Shown here one piece after another: positions 51,756 through 60,512 of a DNA stretch of 64,000 nucleotides. The position numbers and the translations under genes were made by a program. The DNA comes from Flavobacterium reichenbachii. GTDB lineage: Bacteria; Bacteroidota; Bacteroidia; Flavobacteriales; Flavobacteriaceae. Each line of letters opens with the position of its first letter. Position 1 is the first letter of the stretch. The stretch is taken from NCBI RefSeq assembly GCF_002217435.1, contig NZ_MUHF01000006.1, positions 62,001-126,000 of the forward strand. The letters are read 5' to 3'. A model generated the notes under the pieces. That model was not told where the DNA came from. It saw only the letters and a program-made list of their open reading frames with translations, and made no database searches.

Positions 51756-52087
51756 TTGGTTTATTGTTTAGATTTGATATTAAAATATTTTTGCTGAAGA
51801 TAAAAATACAAAACTTCGTCATACAAATCATACATCGCTAAAAAAAATGATGCAAAAAAATGATTAAGAAAATGTTAGTTCAAGGTTGGGTAATGACTGA
51901 AAATAAATTAAATAAAAATGCAAAAATCAGCTGCTGCTTTTCGTTTCAGCTAATTTTCTAAAATGACATCAAAAAGAAATAAACGATATAATCATTGATA
52001 AGGCAGATAATTTCTATTGGCAACATTGAAATTATGAAATTTATCCAAAATATAATTCCTTATTTTTGTTAGGAATGAATTATTAGT
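51756..52087. promoter_or_regulatory. Divergent intergenic region with a -7 box for the XdhC gene
   Basis: TATTTTTG at 52061-52068 matches TAnnTTTG and lies 20 nt before the XdhC ATG. No clear -33 partner and no other feature is visible in the 332-nt gap. Confidence 0.45.
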
Positions 52088-53209
52088 ATGAAAGAAATCA
52101 GCGATATCTTAAAAGCATTTTCACAAGCAAAAATTGAGGGAAAAAAGACAGCTTTGGCAACAGTTGTAAAACTCGAAGGCTCTTCGTACCGTCAGCCGGG
52201 AGCGCGAATGCTGGTTACAGAAGATGGTATGCTGACAGGTGCAATAAGCGGGGGCTGTCTGGAAGGCGATGCATTGAGAAAAGCACTGCTTTCTATACAG
52301 CAGCAGCAAAATAAATTGATCACTTATAATACCAATGATGAGGATGATGTTGAAATAGGATTGCAATTGGGCTGTAACGGAATCGTACATATTCTCTTTG
52401 AATACATAAATGAGGAAGCAGAAAATAATCCGATCAGGCTTTTGGAGGAACTGCAAAAAGAACGAAAAGAAGCTGTAATTCTTACCTTGTTTTCTTTAGA
52501 AAAATATGCGGCTCAATTGGGAACTGTTTTGTTTTATCGAAATGAAAATTCGCTTTTGTATGAAGATGAATCGGCTTTAGAAATCCTTCCCGAAGTAAAA
52601 GAATCCTTAAGAAATAAAGCTACAATTGTAAAAAAAATAAATGCATCCCAGACCGAAGCTTTAATAGAATATATTCAACCGCCTGCTTCTCTTGTTGTGG
52701 CCGGTGCAGGAAATGACATACAGCCGCTTGCTAAAATGGCCGATTTATTAGGTTGGGAAGTTACTATTGGCGATGGTCGCACAGCATATGCTACCACAAA
52801 ACGATTTCCCGATGCAAAACGTGTAATAGCTGCAAAACCCGATGAATTTTTAAATCAAATAGTAATAGATTCAGAAACGTATTTTGTACTCATGACGCAC
52901 AACTACAAATACGATCTGGAAATGCTGCAGCTGCTTCTAAAAAGCGATTGCAAATACATTGGAATATTAGGTCCAAAAACAAAACTAAACCGAATGCTTG
53001 ATGATTTGTCTAATGAAGGTATTCAAATTACAGACGAACAATTAAACCGTATTTACGGACCAATAGGACTTGATCTTGGAGCAGAAACCGCAGAAGAAAT
53101 TGCACTGTCGGTTATTGCCGAAATTAAAGCCGTGATGAGCGGTAAAAATGGTGCTTCATTAAAATATAAAATCGGAAAAATTCATAATGCTATTCCGTAT
53201 GTCGACTGA
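52088..53209 (+). CDS. XdhC/CoxI family molybdenum-cofactor maturation protein
   Basis: The N-terminal XdhC_CoxI domain has TVVKLEGSSYRQPGARMLV and GAISGGCLEGD. The C-terminal Rossmann-like domain has VVAGAGNDIQPLAKMADLLGW and MTHNYKYDLEMLQLLL, then YIGILGPKTK. XdhC proteins bind the molybdenum cofactor, promote its sulfuration and hand it to xanthine-dehydrogenase-type enzymes; the E. coli counterpart for PaoABC is PaoD. The oxidoreductase genes lie 2 kb downstream. The next gene overlaps this one. Confidence 0.9.
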   Translation: MKEISDILKAFSQAKIEGKKTALATVVKLEGSSYRQPGARMLVTEDGMLTGAISGGCLEGDALRKALLSIQQQQNKLITYNTNDEDDVEIGLQLGCNGIVHILFEYINEEAENNPIRLLEELQKERKEAVILTLFSLEKYAAQLGTVLFYRNENSLLYEDESALEILPEVKESLRNKATIVKKINASQTEALIEYIQPPASLVVAGAGNDIQPLAKMADLLGWEVTIGDGRTAYATTKRFPDAKRVIAAKPDEFLNQIVIDSETYFVLMTHNYKYDLEMLQLLLKSDCKYIGILGPKTKLNRMLDDLSNEGIQITDEQLNRIYGPIGLDLGAETAEEIALSVIAEIKAVMSGKNGASLKYKIGKIHNAIPYVD

Positions 53210-53801
53210 AAATTCTAATAAAACCGGAATTATAATCCTGGCTGCAGGAAATTCCTCAAGACTCGGCAGACCCAAACAGCTGCTGGAATTTAAAAAATCA
53301 TTTTTACTTCAAAATACCATTTCAGAAGCTGTTTCGGTCACTAATTCTAATGTTATTGTAGTTTTGGGTTCTAATAAAGATGCGATCCAAAAAGAAATAG
53401 ATTTGTCTCAAACAACAGTTGTATTCAATCAGGATTGGGAGTTAGGAATGTCGACTTCTATTGTCTGCGGTTTACAAAAATTATTAGAACAGCATCCAGA
53501 ATGCCAGCGCTGTATTATTGCAGTCTGCGATCAGCCTTTTGTGACTGCCAAAGTGTTTGAGGATTTAATAAATGAACATCAAAAAACAGAAAAAGGAATC
53601 GCCGCTGCATCTTATGCTGAAACAATAGGAACTCCAGTCTTATTTCATCAAAAATATTTTGATATTCTTTTGGAAATCAAAGGACAGCAGGGAGCTAAAA
53701 AGATCATTAATAGTTTTTTAGAAGACACAGCTGCAGTGGTATTCGAAAAAGGAAAAATCGATATTGATACTCCGGAAGATTACAAAAAACTTCTTTCTTA
53801 A
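53199..53801 (+). CDS. MocA-like molybdenum cofactor nucleotidyltransferase
   Basis: The protein has a MobA-like NTP-transferase fold: GIIILAAGNSSRLGRPKQLL (nucleotide loop and Lys), CDQPF (metal-binding Asp) and GTPVLFH. It would cytidylate molybdopterin to the dinucleotide form used by PaoABC-type enzymes. ATG at 53199 gives a short 11-nt overlap with XdhC; the ATG at 53187 is an alternative. Its stop overlaps that of the convergent cysteine desulfurase gene by 4 nt. Confidence 0.87.
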   Translation: MSTENSNKTGIIILAAGNSSRLGRPKQLLEFKKSFLLQNTISEAVSVTNSNVIVVLGSNKDAIQKEIDLSQTTVVFNQDWELGMSTSIVCGLQKLLEQHPECQRCIIAVCDQPFVTAKVFEDLINEHQKTEKGIAAASYAETIGTPVLFHQKYFDILLEIKGQQGAKKIINSFLEDTAAVVFEKGKIDIDTPEDYKKLLS

Positions 53802-54934
53802 ATCTTAAATTTTTCTGCAAGCGCTAAAACTGTATCAATCGTTTCTTCAATTTCTTCTAAAGTCGTGTATTTACTTAAACTAAATCGGATTGAACTTAAA
53901 GCATCTGCATGAGATAATCCCATGGCTTTTAAAACGTGCGAAGGCTCGGAAGTAACGGCAGAACAGGAAGAACCATTAGAAACTGAAATATTTTGCAAAG
54001 CCAGAATAAGTGTTTCTGAATTTACTCCCGGAAAGCAAATATTTGACGTATTGTATATGCGGTTTTGAATATTTCCGTTTACAAACGAACCTTCAAATTG
54101 TAACAAACCTTTTTCTAGATAATCTTGCAGTTCAGTGATTCTTTTTGTGTGACTTTCCATTTCATCAAAAGCAATTGCAGCAGCTTTTCCTAAACCAATA
54201 ATCCCCGTTGTATTTAAGGTGCCGCTTCGCAGTTTGCTCTGTTGTCCGCCGCCGTGTAACTGCGGGGTCAATTTTGACTTGGCTTTCGCCGAAAAATACA
54301 ATCCGCCAATGCCTTTTGGACCATGAAATTTATGTGCAGAAAAAGGAAGCATATCAATTCCCATTTCATTTACATCGATCATTATTTTACCAACAGCCTG
54401 TGTTGCATCGCATAAAAAAAGTACATTTTTTGCTTTAAGGATTGATGAGATCTGCTTGATATTTTGCATGACACCCGTTTCATTGTTGGATAACATTCCT
54501 ATGAAAACCAGTGTTTTATCTGTTATTGTGTCATTTAAAAGTTTAAGATCTAAAAGTCCGTCAGTTTCAACTGGGAGATAAGTAACTTCAAAACCAATTG
54601 TTTCCATATACTGACAGGTATCGAGAACAGCTTTGTGTTCTGAAGCAATGGTAATAATGTGTTTTTTATCCTCATTAGAGAATCCCTTAATAGCGAGATT
54701 AATAGATTCTGTTGCACCCGAAGTAAAAATAATCTGGTCTTCGGCAGCGCCTATTAAATTTGCAGTCTGCCAGGCCGCTTTTTCAACTGCTTCCTTTACG
54801 GCCAGTCCAGCCAAATGTGTACTGCCGGAATTGGCATAGTATTCTGTAAAATACGGAATCATTTCTTCTAGAACACGATCATCTAAACGAGTAGAGGCAT
54901 TGTTGTCGAGATATATAGGATGTTTTGATGCCAT
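53798..54934 (-). CDS. Cysteine desulfurase (NifS/IscS-like)
   Basis: A class V PLP enzyme: YLDNNAST at the start, H100 (ASEHKAV), D177 and Q180 (CDATQAVGK), the PLP lysine K202 (SAHKFHGPKG) and catalytic C324 (NGSSCSAVTSEPSHVL). It removes sulfur from cysteine. In this neighbourhood it is likely to supply the terminal sulfido ligand of the molybdenum cofactor through XdhC, rather than serve general Fe-S assembly, because no isc or suf partner genes are present. It is divergent from the oxidoreductase operon. Confidence 0.9.
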   Translation of the reverse strand: MASKHPIYLDNNASTRLDDRVLEEMIPYFTEYYANSGSTHLAGLAVKEAVEKAAWQTANLIGAAEDQIIFTSGATESINLAIKGFSNEDKKHIITIASEHKAVLDTCQYMETIGFEVTYLPVETDGLLDLKLLNDTITDKTLVFIGMLSNNETGVMQNIKQISSILKAKNVLFLCDATQAVGKIMIDVNEMGIDMLPFSAHKFHGPKGIGGLYFSAKAKSKLTPQLHGGGQQSKLRSGTLNTTGIIGLGKAAAIAFDEMESHTKRITELQDYLEKGLLQFEGSFVNGNIQNRIYNTSNICFPGVNSETLILALQNISVSNGSSCSAVTSEPSHVLKAMGLSHADALSSIRFSLSKYTTLEEIEETIDTVLALAEKFKI

Positions 54935-55058
54935 GCTTTTTTCTTAATCCCGTAAAAATACAATTTTGAAATTTATAATGTAAGGATTTTGCTCAATTGA
55001 AATTATTCTAAATAGAGGTTTTGTGTGAATTTTATAACTATTTGTAACATAAGATTGT

Positions 55059-55066
55059 TAAATTTG
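55059..55066 (+). promoter_or_regulatory. -7 box of the aldehyde oxidoreductase operon
   Basis: TAAATTTG matches TAnnTTTG, 43 nt before the paoA ATG. No clear -33 element is visible at the usual distance. Confidence 0.45.
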
Positions 55067-55109
55067 TTAGAATGACATTTTGCGATTTGGGTAACTTAAA
55101 AACTGACTG

Positions 55110-55748
55110 ATGGCTGTTAAAAAAACAAACAAAAACAACGAGGTTCATGACGATTCAAATTCTCGCCGCGACTTCATAAAAAAATCGGGATTATTTACCG
55201 CTTTGGCTTTGGCGCCGCCTTCATTGGTTATGGCATCAGAAAGCAAATGGGATGAGAAAATTGCTTCGTATCTGGAAACTGTTCCGCTTTCTATCGAAAT
55301 AAACGGAACAAAACACAATCTTAATATTGAACCAAGAACCACTTTGTTAGACTTACTTCGGGAACAATTACAGCTTACGGGAACCAAAAAAGGCTGTGAC
55401 CACGGCCAGTGCGGTGCTTGTACAGTTCATGTAAACGGAGAAAGAATTTTGTCTTGTTTGTCATTGGCTACAATGCAGCAAAATGCACAAGTTGTCACTA
55501 TTGAAGGACTTTCTAAAGGAAAAAAACTTCACCCAATGCAGGAAGCATTCATAAAAAATGATGGTTTTCAATGCGGTTACTGCACACCGGGACAGATCAT
55601 GTCGGGAATTGCCTGCATCAAAGAAGGCCATGCCAACAACAGAGACGAAATAAAAGAATATATGAGCGGTAATATCTGCCGTTGTGGTGCTTACCATAAC
55701 ATTGTAGATGCCATAATGGAAGTTAAGGAAGGAGGGAAGCTGATATGA
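55110..55748 (+). CDS. paoA: Molybdenum aldehyde oxidoreductase, 2Fe-2S subunit with Tat signal (PaoA-like)
   Basis: A twin-arginine signal (SRRDFIKK at 18-25, then a hydrophobic stretch) precedes two 2Fe-2S domains: GCDHGQCGACTVHVNG with a later Cys (about 95-117), and CGYCTPGQ with CRCG (about 155-195). This matches PaoA/YagT, whose Tat signal carries the folded complex to the periplasm. It transfers electrons within an enzyme oxidising aldehydes or N-heterocycles. Its stop overlaps the paoB start by 4 nt (ATGA). Confidence 0.9.
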   Translation: MAVKKTNKNNEVHDDSNSRRDFIKKSGLFTALALAPPSLVMASESKWDEKIASYLETVPLSIEINGTKHNLNIEPRTTLLDLLREQLQLTGTKKGCDHGQCGACTVHVNGERILSCLSLATMQQNAQVVTIEGLSKGKKLHPMQEAFIKNDGFQCGYCTPGQIMSGIACIKEGHANNRDEIKEYMSGNICRCGAYHNIVDAIMEVKEGGKLI

Positions 55749-56725
55749 AAAATTTCCAAATAATAAAAGCACTCACTTCAGCTTCGGCAGTCACAAATCT
55801 GAGTAAAGAGACCGATGCTAAATTTATAGCTGGCGGTACCAATTTGGTAGATTTGATGAAAAAAAATGTTACTGCACCAGATAAACTGGTTGACATTAAT
55901 ACACTGGATCTTAAAAAAATAGAATTTCTTAGTAAAAAAGTCTCTATCGGTGCATTAGCAAAAAATACGCAAGTTGCAGAAGATAAAGTAATAAAAGAAA
56001 AATTTCCTCTTTTGTCACTGGCTCTAGCAGCGGGAGCTTCGCAGCAGATTAGAAACATGGCAAGTGTTGGCGGCAACATGCTGCAACGTACAAGATGTCC
56101 TTATTTTTATAATACTGATATGCCCTGCAACAAAAGGGTTCCAAAAAGCGGTTGTGGTGCAATAGGCGGTTCTAATAGAATGCATGCCGTATTTGGAGCG
56201 TCAGAAAGCTGTATTGCAGTTCATCCGAGTGATATGTGTGTGGCTCTTGCTGCATTGGATGCAACTGTTTTTGTAGAAGGTCCGAAAGGAAAAAGAAAAA
56301 TAGAGTTTACCGATTTTCATCGTCTTCCGGGAAATACTCCTGAAAAAGATAATGTTTTGGATGCCAAAGAATTGATCACTTCTGTAGAAATTCCGGAGAA
56401 TAATTTTGCGAAGAACAGCCATTATCTAAAAATCCGTGACAGAAGCAGTTATGCTTTTGCTTTGGTTTCTGTTGCAGTTGGTTTAGATTTAAAAAACAAT
56501 CTGATTAATGACGTAAGGCTGGCTATGGGCGGTGTCGCACATAAACCTTGGAGGCTGACTGAAGCAGAGAAATTCCTTAAAGGAAAAACAGTTTCTGAAA
56601 CGACATTTAAACAGGCAGCAGATTTAGCCATGAAAGAAGCAAAAGGTTACGGCGAAAATAATTTTAAAATAACGCTGGGAACCAATGCCATTATTGAAGC
56701 ACTAACAATAGCATCCTCTAAATAA
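55745..56725 (+). CDS. paoB: Molybdenum aldehyde oxidoreductase, FAD subunit (PaoB-like)
   Basis: The FAD-binding N-terminal part (KFIAGGTNLVDLMKKNV) and CO-dehydrogenase-flavoprotein C-terminal part are typical. Between them, QRTRCPYFYNTDMPCNKR with GCGAIGG and ESCIAV supplies four cysteines. This matches the extra 4Fe-4S insertion known from PaoB/YagS and not found in most xanthine dehydrogenases. It passes electrons from the Fe-S subunit to FAD. Overlap with paoA and an 8-nt gap to paoC indicate one operon. Confidence 0.9.
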   Translation: MKNFQIIKALTSASAVTNLSKETDAKFIAGGTNLVDLMKKNVTAPDKLVDINTLDLKKIEFLSKKVSIGALAKNTQVAEDKVIKEKFPLLSLALAAGASQQIRNMASVGGNMLQRTRCPYFYNTDMPCNKRVPKSGCGAIGGSNRMHAVFGASESCIAVHPSDMCVALAALDATVFVEGPKGKRKIEFTDFHRLPGNTPEKDNVLDAKELITSVEIPENNFAKNSHYLKIRDRSSYAFALVSVAVGLDLKNNLINDVRLAMGGVAHKPWRLTEAEKFLKGKTVSETTFKQAADLAMKEAKGYGENNFKITLGTNAIIEALTIASSK

Positions 56726-56733
56726 TTGAAATT

Positions 56734-58938
56734 ATGAGCAAGACAAGTAATATAAATAGAGTAGACGGATTTGCTAAAGTAACAGGTTCAGCGACATATT
56801 CGGCAGAATATAAAACGCCGGGTGTGGTGTATGCCTGTTTGGTCGGAAGCACGATTGCAAAAGGAAGAATCAAAACCATTGATACTAAAAAAGCCGAATG
56901 GGCGCCGGGAGTTTTGGCAGTCATTACGCATTTGAATGTAGATAAACCTGTTGGATATCAAAAAGCAAAAGACAAACATAATTTTGGCCAGCCGCTGCAG
57001 ATTTTCAAAGACGATTCGGTGTTGTATTACGACCAGCCGATTGCATTGGTAATTGCCGATACTTTTGAGCGTATGCAGTATGCCGCGAGTTTAATTAAAG
57101 CCGATTATTTAAAAGAAGAACATTCGACTGAATTAAAGAAAGCAGCAGATAAAGAGAAAAAAGTAGAAACTGAAAAAGGGAACGATTACCACCGCGGTGA
57201 ACAAGATGGATATAAAAATGCCGAAGTAGTTTTAGAAGCCGAATACACAATTCCGACCGAAGTCCATAATCCGATGGAACTGGCAAATATTATCGCAAAA
57301 TGGGATGGAAATAAACCCACCGTATTTACTAAAAGTCAAGGCGTTGAAGGAACACGAAAAAGTATTGCCGGAGTTTTTGGAGTTCCAATTGAAGATGTTT
57401 CTGTAAATTCTGAATATCTTGGAGGTGCATTCGGAATGGGACTGCACACTTGGCCGTATGAAATTGCGGCACTTATTGGATCAAAGAAACTGAATCGTCC
57501 TGTAAAATTGGTTTTGCATCGTGAACAAATGTTTACCAATGTAGGTTTTAGACCTTATACAATTCAGAAAATGGGTTTAGGCGCTACAAAAGCAGGAAAA
57601 CTTACAGGATTAACTCACGAAGCAGTTGCAATGACTTCCAGCTATGAAGATTTTATGGAAGGAACTGTAAACATGTCGCGATTTATTTATGATTGTGCCA
57701 ATGTTTCAACACGATACAGAATTGTGCCTTTGGATACCTGCACACCAATCTGGATGCGCGGTCCCGGAGAAGCAACGGGCTCTTTTGCCTTAGAATCGGC
57801 GATGGATGAGCTGGCGTATAAATTAAACATCGATCCAATTGAGTTTAGAAAACTGAATTATGCAGAAAAAGATCTGGAACAAAATAAACCTTGGAGCAGC
57901 AAATATCTTCTGGAATGTTATGAAGGGGGAATGGAACGCATTGGCTGGAAAAACCGTAAAAACGAACCTGGCTCTGTTAAAGAAGGAGACTGGCTGGTAG
58001 GCTACGGAATGGGGACAGGAACTTTTGGCTGCTATAGAAATCCTACTTCTGTAAAAGCAAAATTTTTGCCCGACGGGAATTTAGTACTTCAATGCAGTGT
58101 AAACGATATGGGACCCGGTACAGCTACTATGATGACAGCAATTGGTGCCGATATTACTGGTTTTCCTGCTGAAAATGTAATAATTGAAATGGGTAAAAGC
58201 GGTCTTCCAAAAGGACCAACCCAAGGCGGATCTGCCACAACTTCCTCTGTTGGATCTGCGGTCAATGATGCTTGTAAATTATTAGTAGAGAAAGCGATAA
58301 AACTGGCGTCAGAAAATGCTGTTTTTAAAAATATACCGGCTGCAGATTTAGAACTTGCAGAAGGAATGATTGTTTCTAAGAAGAATAGTTCTAAATCTAT
58401 TAGTTTGATTTCGCTTTTAAGTGAAAATAAATTAGAAGAACTGGCAGTAGAAAATCAATCAAAAGGAACAGAAGAAGCTAAGAAATATTCTATTTATTCG
58501 TTTTCAGTTCACTTTGTAAAAGTTTTGGTGAACCCTAATTTGGGAAAAATAAGATTAGCGCACGTGGTTTCCTGTGCAGATATCGGAACAGTAATAAACC
58601 AGAAAACTTCTGCCGGACAAATGTTTGGAGGCGCAGTAGGAGGAATCGGAATGGGTTTAATGGAAGCTCTTGAAATTGACCATCGTTTTGGCCGTCCGAT
58701 CAACAATAATTTTGCTGATTATCATGTTCCCGTAAATGCTGATATTGAAAAACAGGAAGTATTTTTCGTCAATAAAAAAGACCCAATCAGTAATCCTATG
58801 GGAACGAAAGGTCTGGGCGAAACAGCATTGGTAGGAATGGCGCCTGCAATCGCAAATGCAGTGTTTAACGCGACAGGAAAACGAGTCCGCGATCTGCCGA
58901 TTACTTTAGACAAAATTATAGAAACCGTAAAGGTTTAA
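56734..58938 (+). CDS. paoC: Molybdenum aldehyde oxidoreductase, molybdopterin subunit (PaoC-like)
   Basis: The 734-residue catalytic subunit shows RVDGFAKVTGSATYSAEY at the start, GGAFGMGLHTW, MRGPGEATGSFALESAMDELA, GPTQGGSATTSSVGSAV and the base GTKGLGETALVG (E696). The size is that of PaoC/YagR. It hydroxylates its substrate at the molybdenum-sulfido centre; aldehydes are likely but not proven. XdhC, MocA-like and cysteine desulfurase genes immediately before the operon supply maturation. R8 and a convergent gene follow. Confidence 0.9.
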   Translation: MSKTSNINRVDGFAKVTGSATYSAEYKTPGVVYACLVGSTIAKGRIKTIDTKKAEWAPGVLAVITHLNVDKPVGYQKAKDKHNFGQPLQIFKDDSVLYYDQPIALVIADTFERMQYAASLIKADYLKEEHSTELKKAADKEKKVETEKGNDYHRGEQDGYKNAEVVLEAEYTIPTEVHNPMELANIIAKWDGNKPTVFTKSQGVEGTRKSIAGVFGVPIEDVSVNSEYLGGAFGMGLHTWPYEIAALIGSKKLNRPVKLVLHREQMFTNVGFRPYTIQKMGLGATKAGKLTGLTHEAVAMTSSYEDFMEGTVNMSRFIYDCANVSTRYRIVPLDTCTPIWMRGPGEATGSFALESAMDELAYKLNIDPIEFRKLNYAEKDLEQNKPWSSKYLLECYEGGMERIGWKNRKNEPGSVKEGDWLVGYGMGTGTFGCYRNPTSVKAKFLPDGNLVLQCSVNDMGPGTATMMTAIGADITGFPAENVIIEMGKSGLPKGPTQGGSATTSSVGSAVNDACKLLVEKAIKLASENAVFKNIPAADLELAEGMIVSKKNSSKSISLISLLSENKLEELAVENQSKGTEEAKKYSIYSFSVHFVKVLVNPNLGKIRLAHVVSCADIGTVINQKTSAGQMFGGAVGGIGMGLMEALEIDHRFGRPINNNFADYHVPVNADIEKQEVFFVNKKDPISNPMGTKGLGETALVGMAPAIANAVFNATGKRVRDLPITLDKIIETVKV

Positions 58939-58945
58939 TATTAAT

Positions 58946-59056
58946 TTTAACCGCAAAGGATGCTAAGGTTTAATTTTACTTTACGCAGCGAAAACACATC
59001 CCGAGACTTCGGGATAACCACTCTGGTAAAAAATCTTAGCATTCTTTGCGGTTAAA
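58946..59056. repeat. Palindromic intergenic element (R8)
   Basis: Ends 58946-58967 and 59035-59056 are 22-nt inverted repeats with one mismatch (TTTAACCGCAAAG outward, GCTAAG inward). The centre holds ATCCCGAGACTTCGGGAT (58998-59015), the same mini-palindrome type as in R6. It lies between convergent genes and could terminate both. Confidence 0.85.
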
Positions 59057-59156
59057 TTCATTCTTAATTTTATAGCTCCACAGGTTTCCATAACCCGTAG
59101 TTTCAACCACGGGAATGTAGATAATGATCGTTTAATTACGTCCCAATTGCCACTTA

Positions 59157-59636
59157 TTATATTCTTTCAATTTTGCAAATAAAGCAACAGGCTTCTGAAT
59201 TTCTAGCATGAAGATATTCCACATTATTTTCAGTTTCAAAGATTTCAGAAATTAACTGGTCAACATCATTGTCGCCAACCAGTTTCGTAAAAATCATTTT
59301 TTGTTCTTTATTATAACCAATTAGTGATAAAGGAAAATTTTCTTTATCAGCTTTTATTTCGGGTGGGAAATTATAAATATCTAAATATTCTTCGACCTCA
59401 TTTTTATGAATAAATATTGGTCCGGATTGATTAAAAGCATTGTTTTTTGAGAATGGACTGTAAGCAAAAACCAATCTGATGTCTTTGCCAATATTAAACG
59501 GTTTTAGCGAAACTCTGCAAGGACCTTTTCCAGATGCTGACTGCTCATATATTTGATTGCCGAAATTATCTGTATTGGTTTCACGAATTTTGCGCGCAAA
59601 TTCTTTTGTAAGCGGAACAATCTTAAAATTTCTCAT
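59157..59636 (-). CDS. DUF1203 family protein
   Basis: The 159-residue protein fits the DUF1203 pattern: YEQSASGKGPCRVSLKPF with a conserved Cys, LVFAYSPFSKNNAFNQSGPIFIHK, and YLHARNSEACCFIC at the C-terminus. No biochemical role is known for the family. It has no signal peptide. It ends after R8 and is transcribed toward paoC. Confidence 0.85.
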   Translation of the reverse strand: MRNFKIVPLTKEFARKIRETNTDNFGNQIYEQSASGKGPCRVSLKPFNIGKDIRLVFAYSPFSKNNAFNQSGPIFIHKNEVEEYLDIYNFPPEIKADKENFPLSLIGYNKEQKMIFTKLVGDNDVDQLISEIFETENNVEYLHARNSEACCFICKIERI

Positions 59637-59730
59637 AATTTTTGTGTTTTAAATTTGATCAAATTTATATATTGTTCGTTTTGCTTAAAACACGTTTCTT
59701 GCTATAATGTATTTTGCTCAACATATAAAT

Positions 59731-59761
59731 AAAAAAAGAGACCCGAAAAAAGGTCTCTTTT
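59731..59761 (-). terminator. Terminator of the DUF2911 gene
   Basis: AAAAGAGACC (59734-59743) pairs with GGTCTCTTTT (59752-59761). Read on the minus strand, the stem is followed by a T-run. Confidence 0.85.
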
Positions 59762-59782
59762 AAATATCGAAAAAACGATTAA

Positions 59783-60346
59783 TTATTTTACTGTAATCGG
59801 AAGTTCAACTGTTGTTTTATCCCATCCAATAACTAGATTTGCAACGTTATCTTTTGTAGTAAAAGCAATTGATAAAGCTTCGATTACATCAGAAACTGGT
59901 TTAACAGGCACAGAAACTCTTACAAGATCTTTCTTTTCGTCGTAAGCATAACCACCCCATAAATCCAATTCTTTATTGATGATGATAGTCCATTTGTCTT
60001 TTTCAGGAATTGCAAACAAACTATAGCTTCCTGCAGGAACTTTTACACCATTGATTGTTACCGCTTTGTAGAATTTGATTTCTGTATTTTCGTTAGCACC
60101 AACTCTCCAAACTTCACCAAACTTAATTAAATCACCAAAAATAGTTCTTCCTTTTACAGAAGGTCTAGAATAAATAACCTTAGCAACTGGTGCCGGCGTA
60201 TCTGTTTTTTTGAATTTTACTGATTTATTTGGGAAATAAGCAATATCAACCGGACTTGCATCAAGCGGAGCAAATTTTACGACATCTTGAGCCTGAACTG
60301 TAAAGGCAGCAAATAAAGTAACTGCCAATAAACATAATTTTTTCAT
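59783..60346 (-). CDS. Secreted DUF2911 family protein
   Basis: A signal peptide (about 1-19, ending VQAQ) precedes a single beta-sandwich-like domain with the DUF2911 signature SRPSVKGRTIFGDLIKFGEV and WRVGANENTEI, then GSYSLFAIP and LWGGYAYDEKKD. The family is common in Bacteroidota and its function is unknown. It is a single-gene unit with its own terminator; a -7-like box (minus strand, 60379-60372) lies 26 nt before the ATG. Confidence 0.88.
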   Translation of the reverse strand: MKKLCLLAVTLFAAFTVQAQDVVKFAPLDASPVDIAYFPNKSVKFKKTDTPAPVAKVIYSRPSVKGRTIFGDLIKFGEVWRVGANENTEIKFYKAVTINGVKVPAGSYSLFAIPEKDKWTIIINKELDLWGGYAYDEKKDLVRVSVPVKPVSDVIEALSIAFTTKDNVANLVIGWDKTTVELPITVK

Positions 60347-60512
60347 AGGATTACAATTTTTAGAATTACTACAAAGTAAGTTAATAATGAAGAAAAATCA
60401 TATAATTACAGTTTGTTTTTTGTTAATGAATTGATAACAGTTTTATGTTTAATTTAAAATGAGATAGAAAGCTTTGTATTCTTTCACTTGTCATTTTGTA
60501 GAAAAATAATTT

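Noticed and set aside
53798..54934. Housekeeping IscS for general Fe-S assembly
   Set aside because: No iscU, iscA or suf genes nearby, whereas molybdenum-enzyme maturation genes lie on both sides; general function cannot be excluded.
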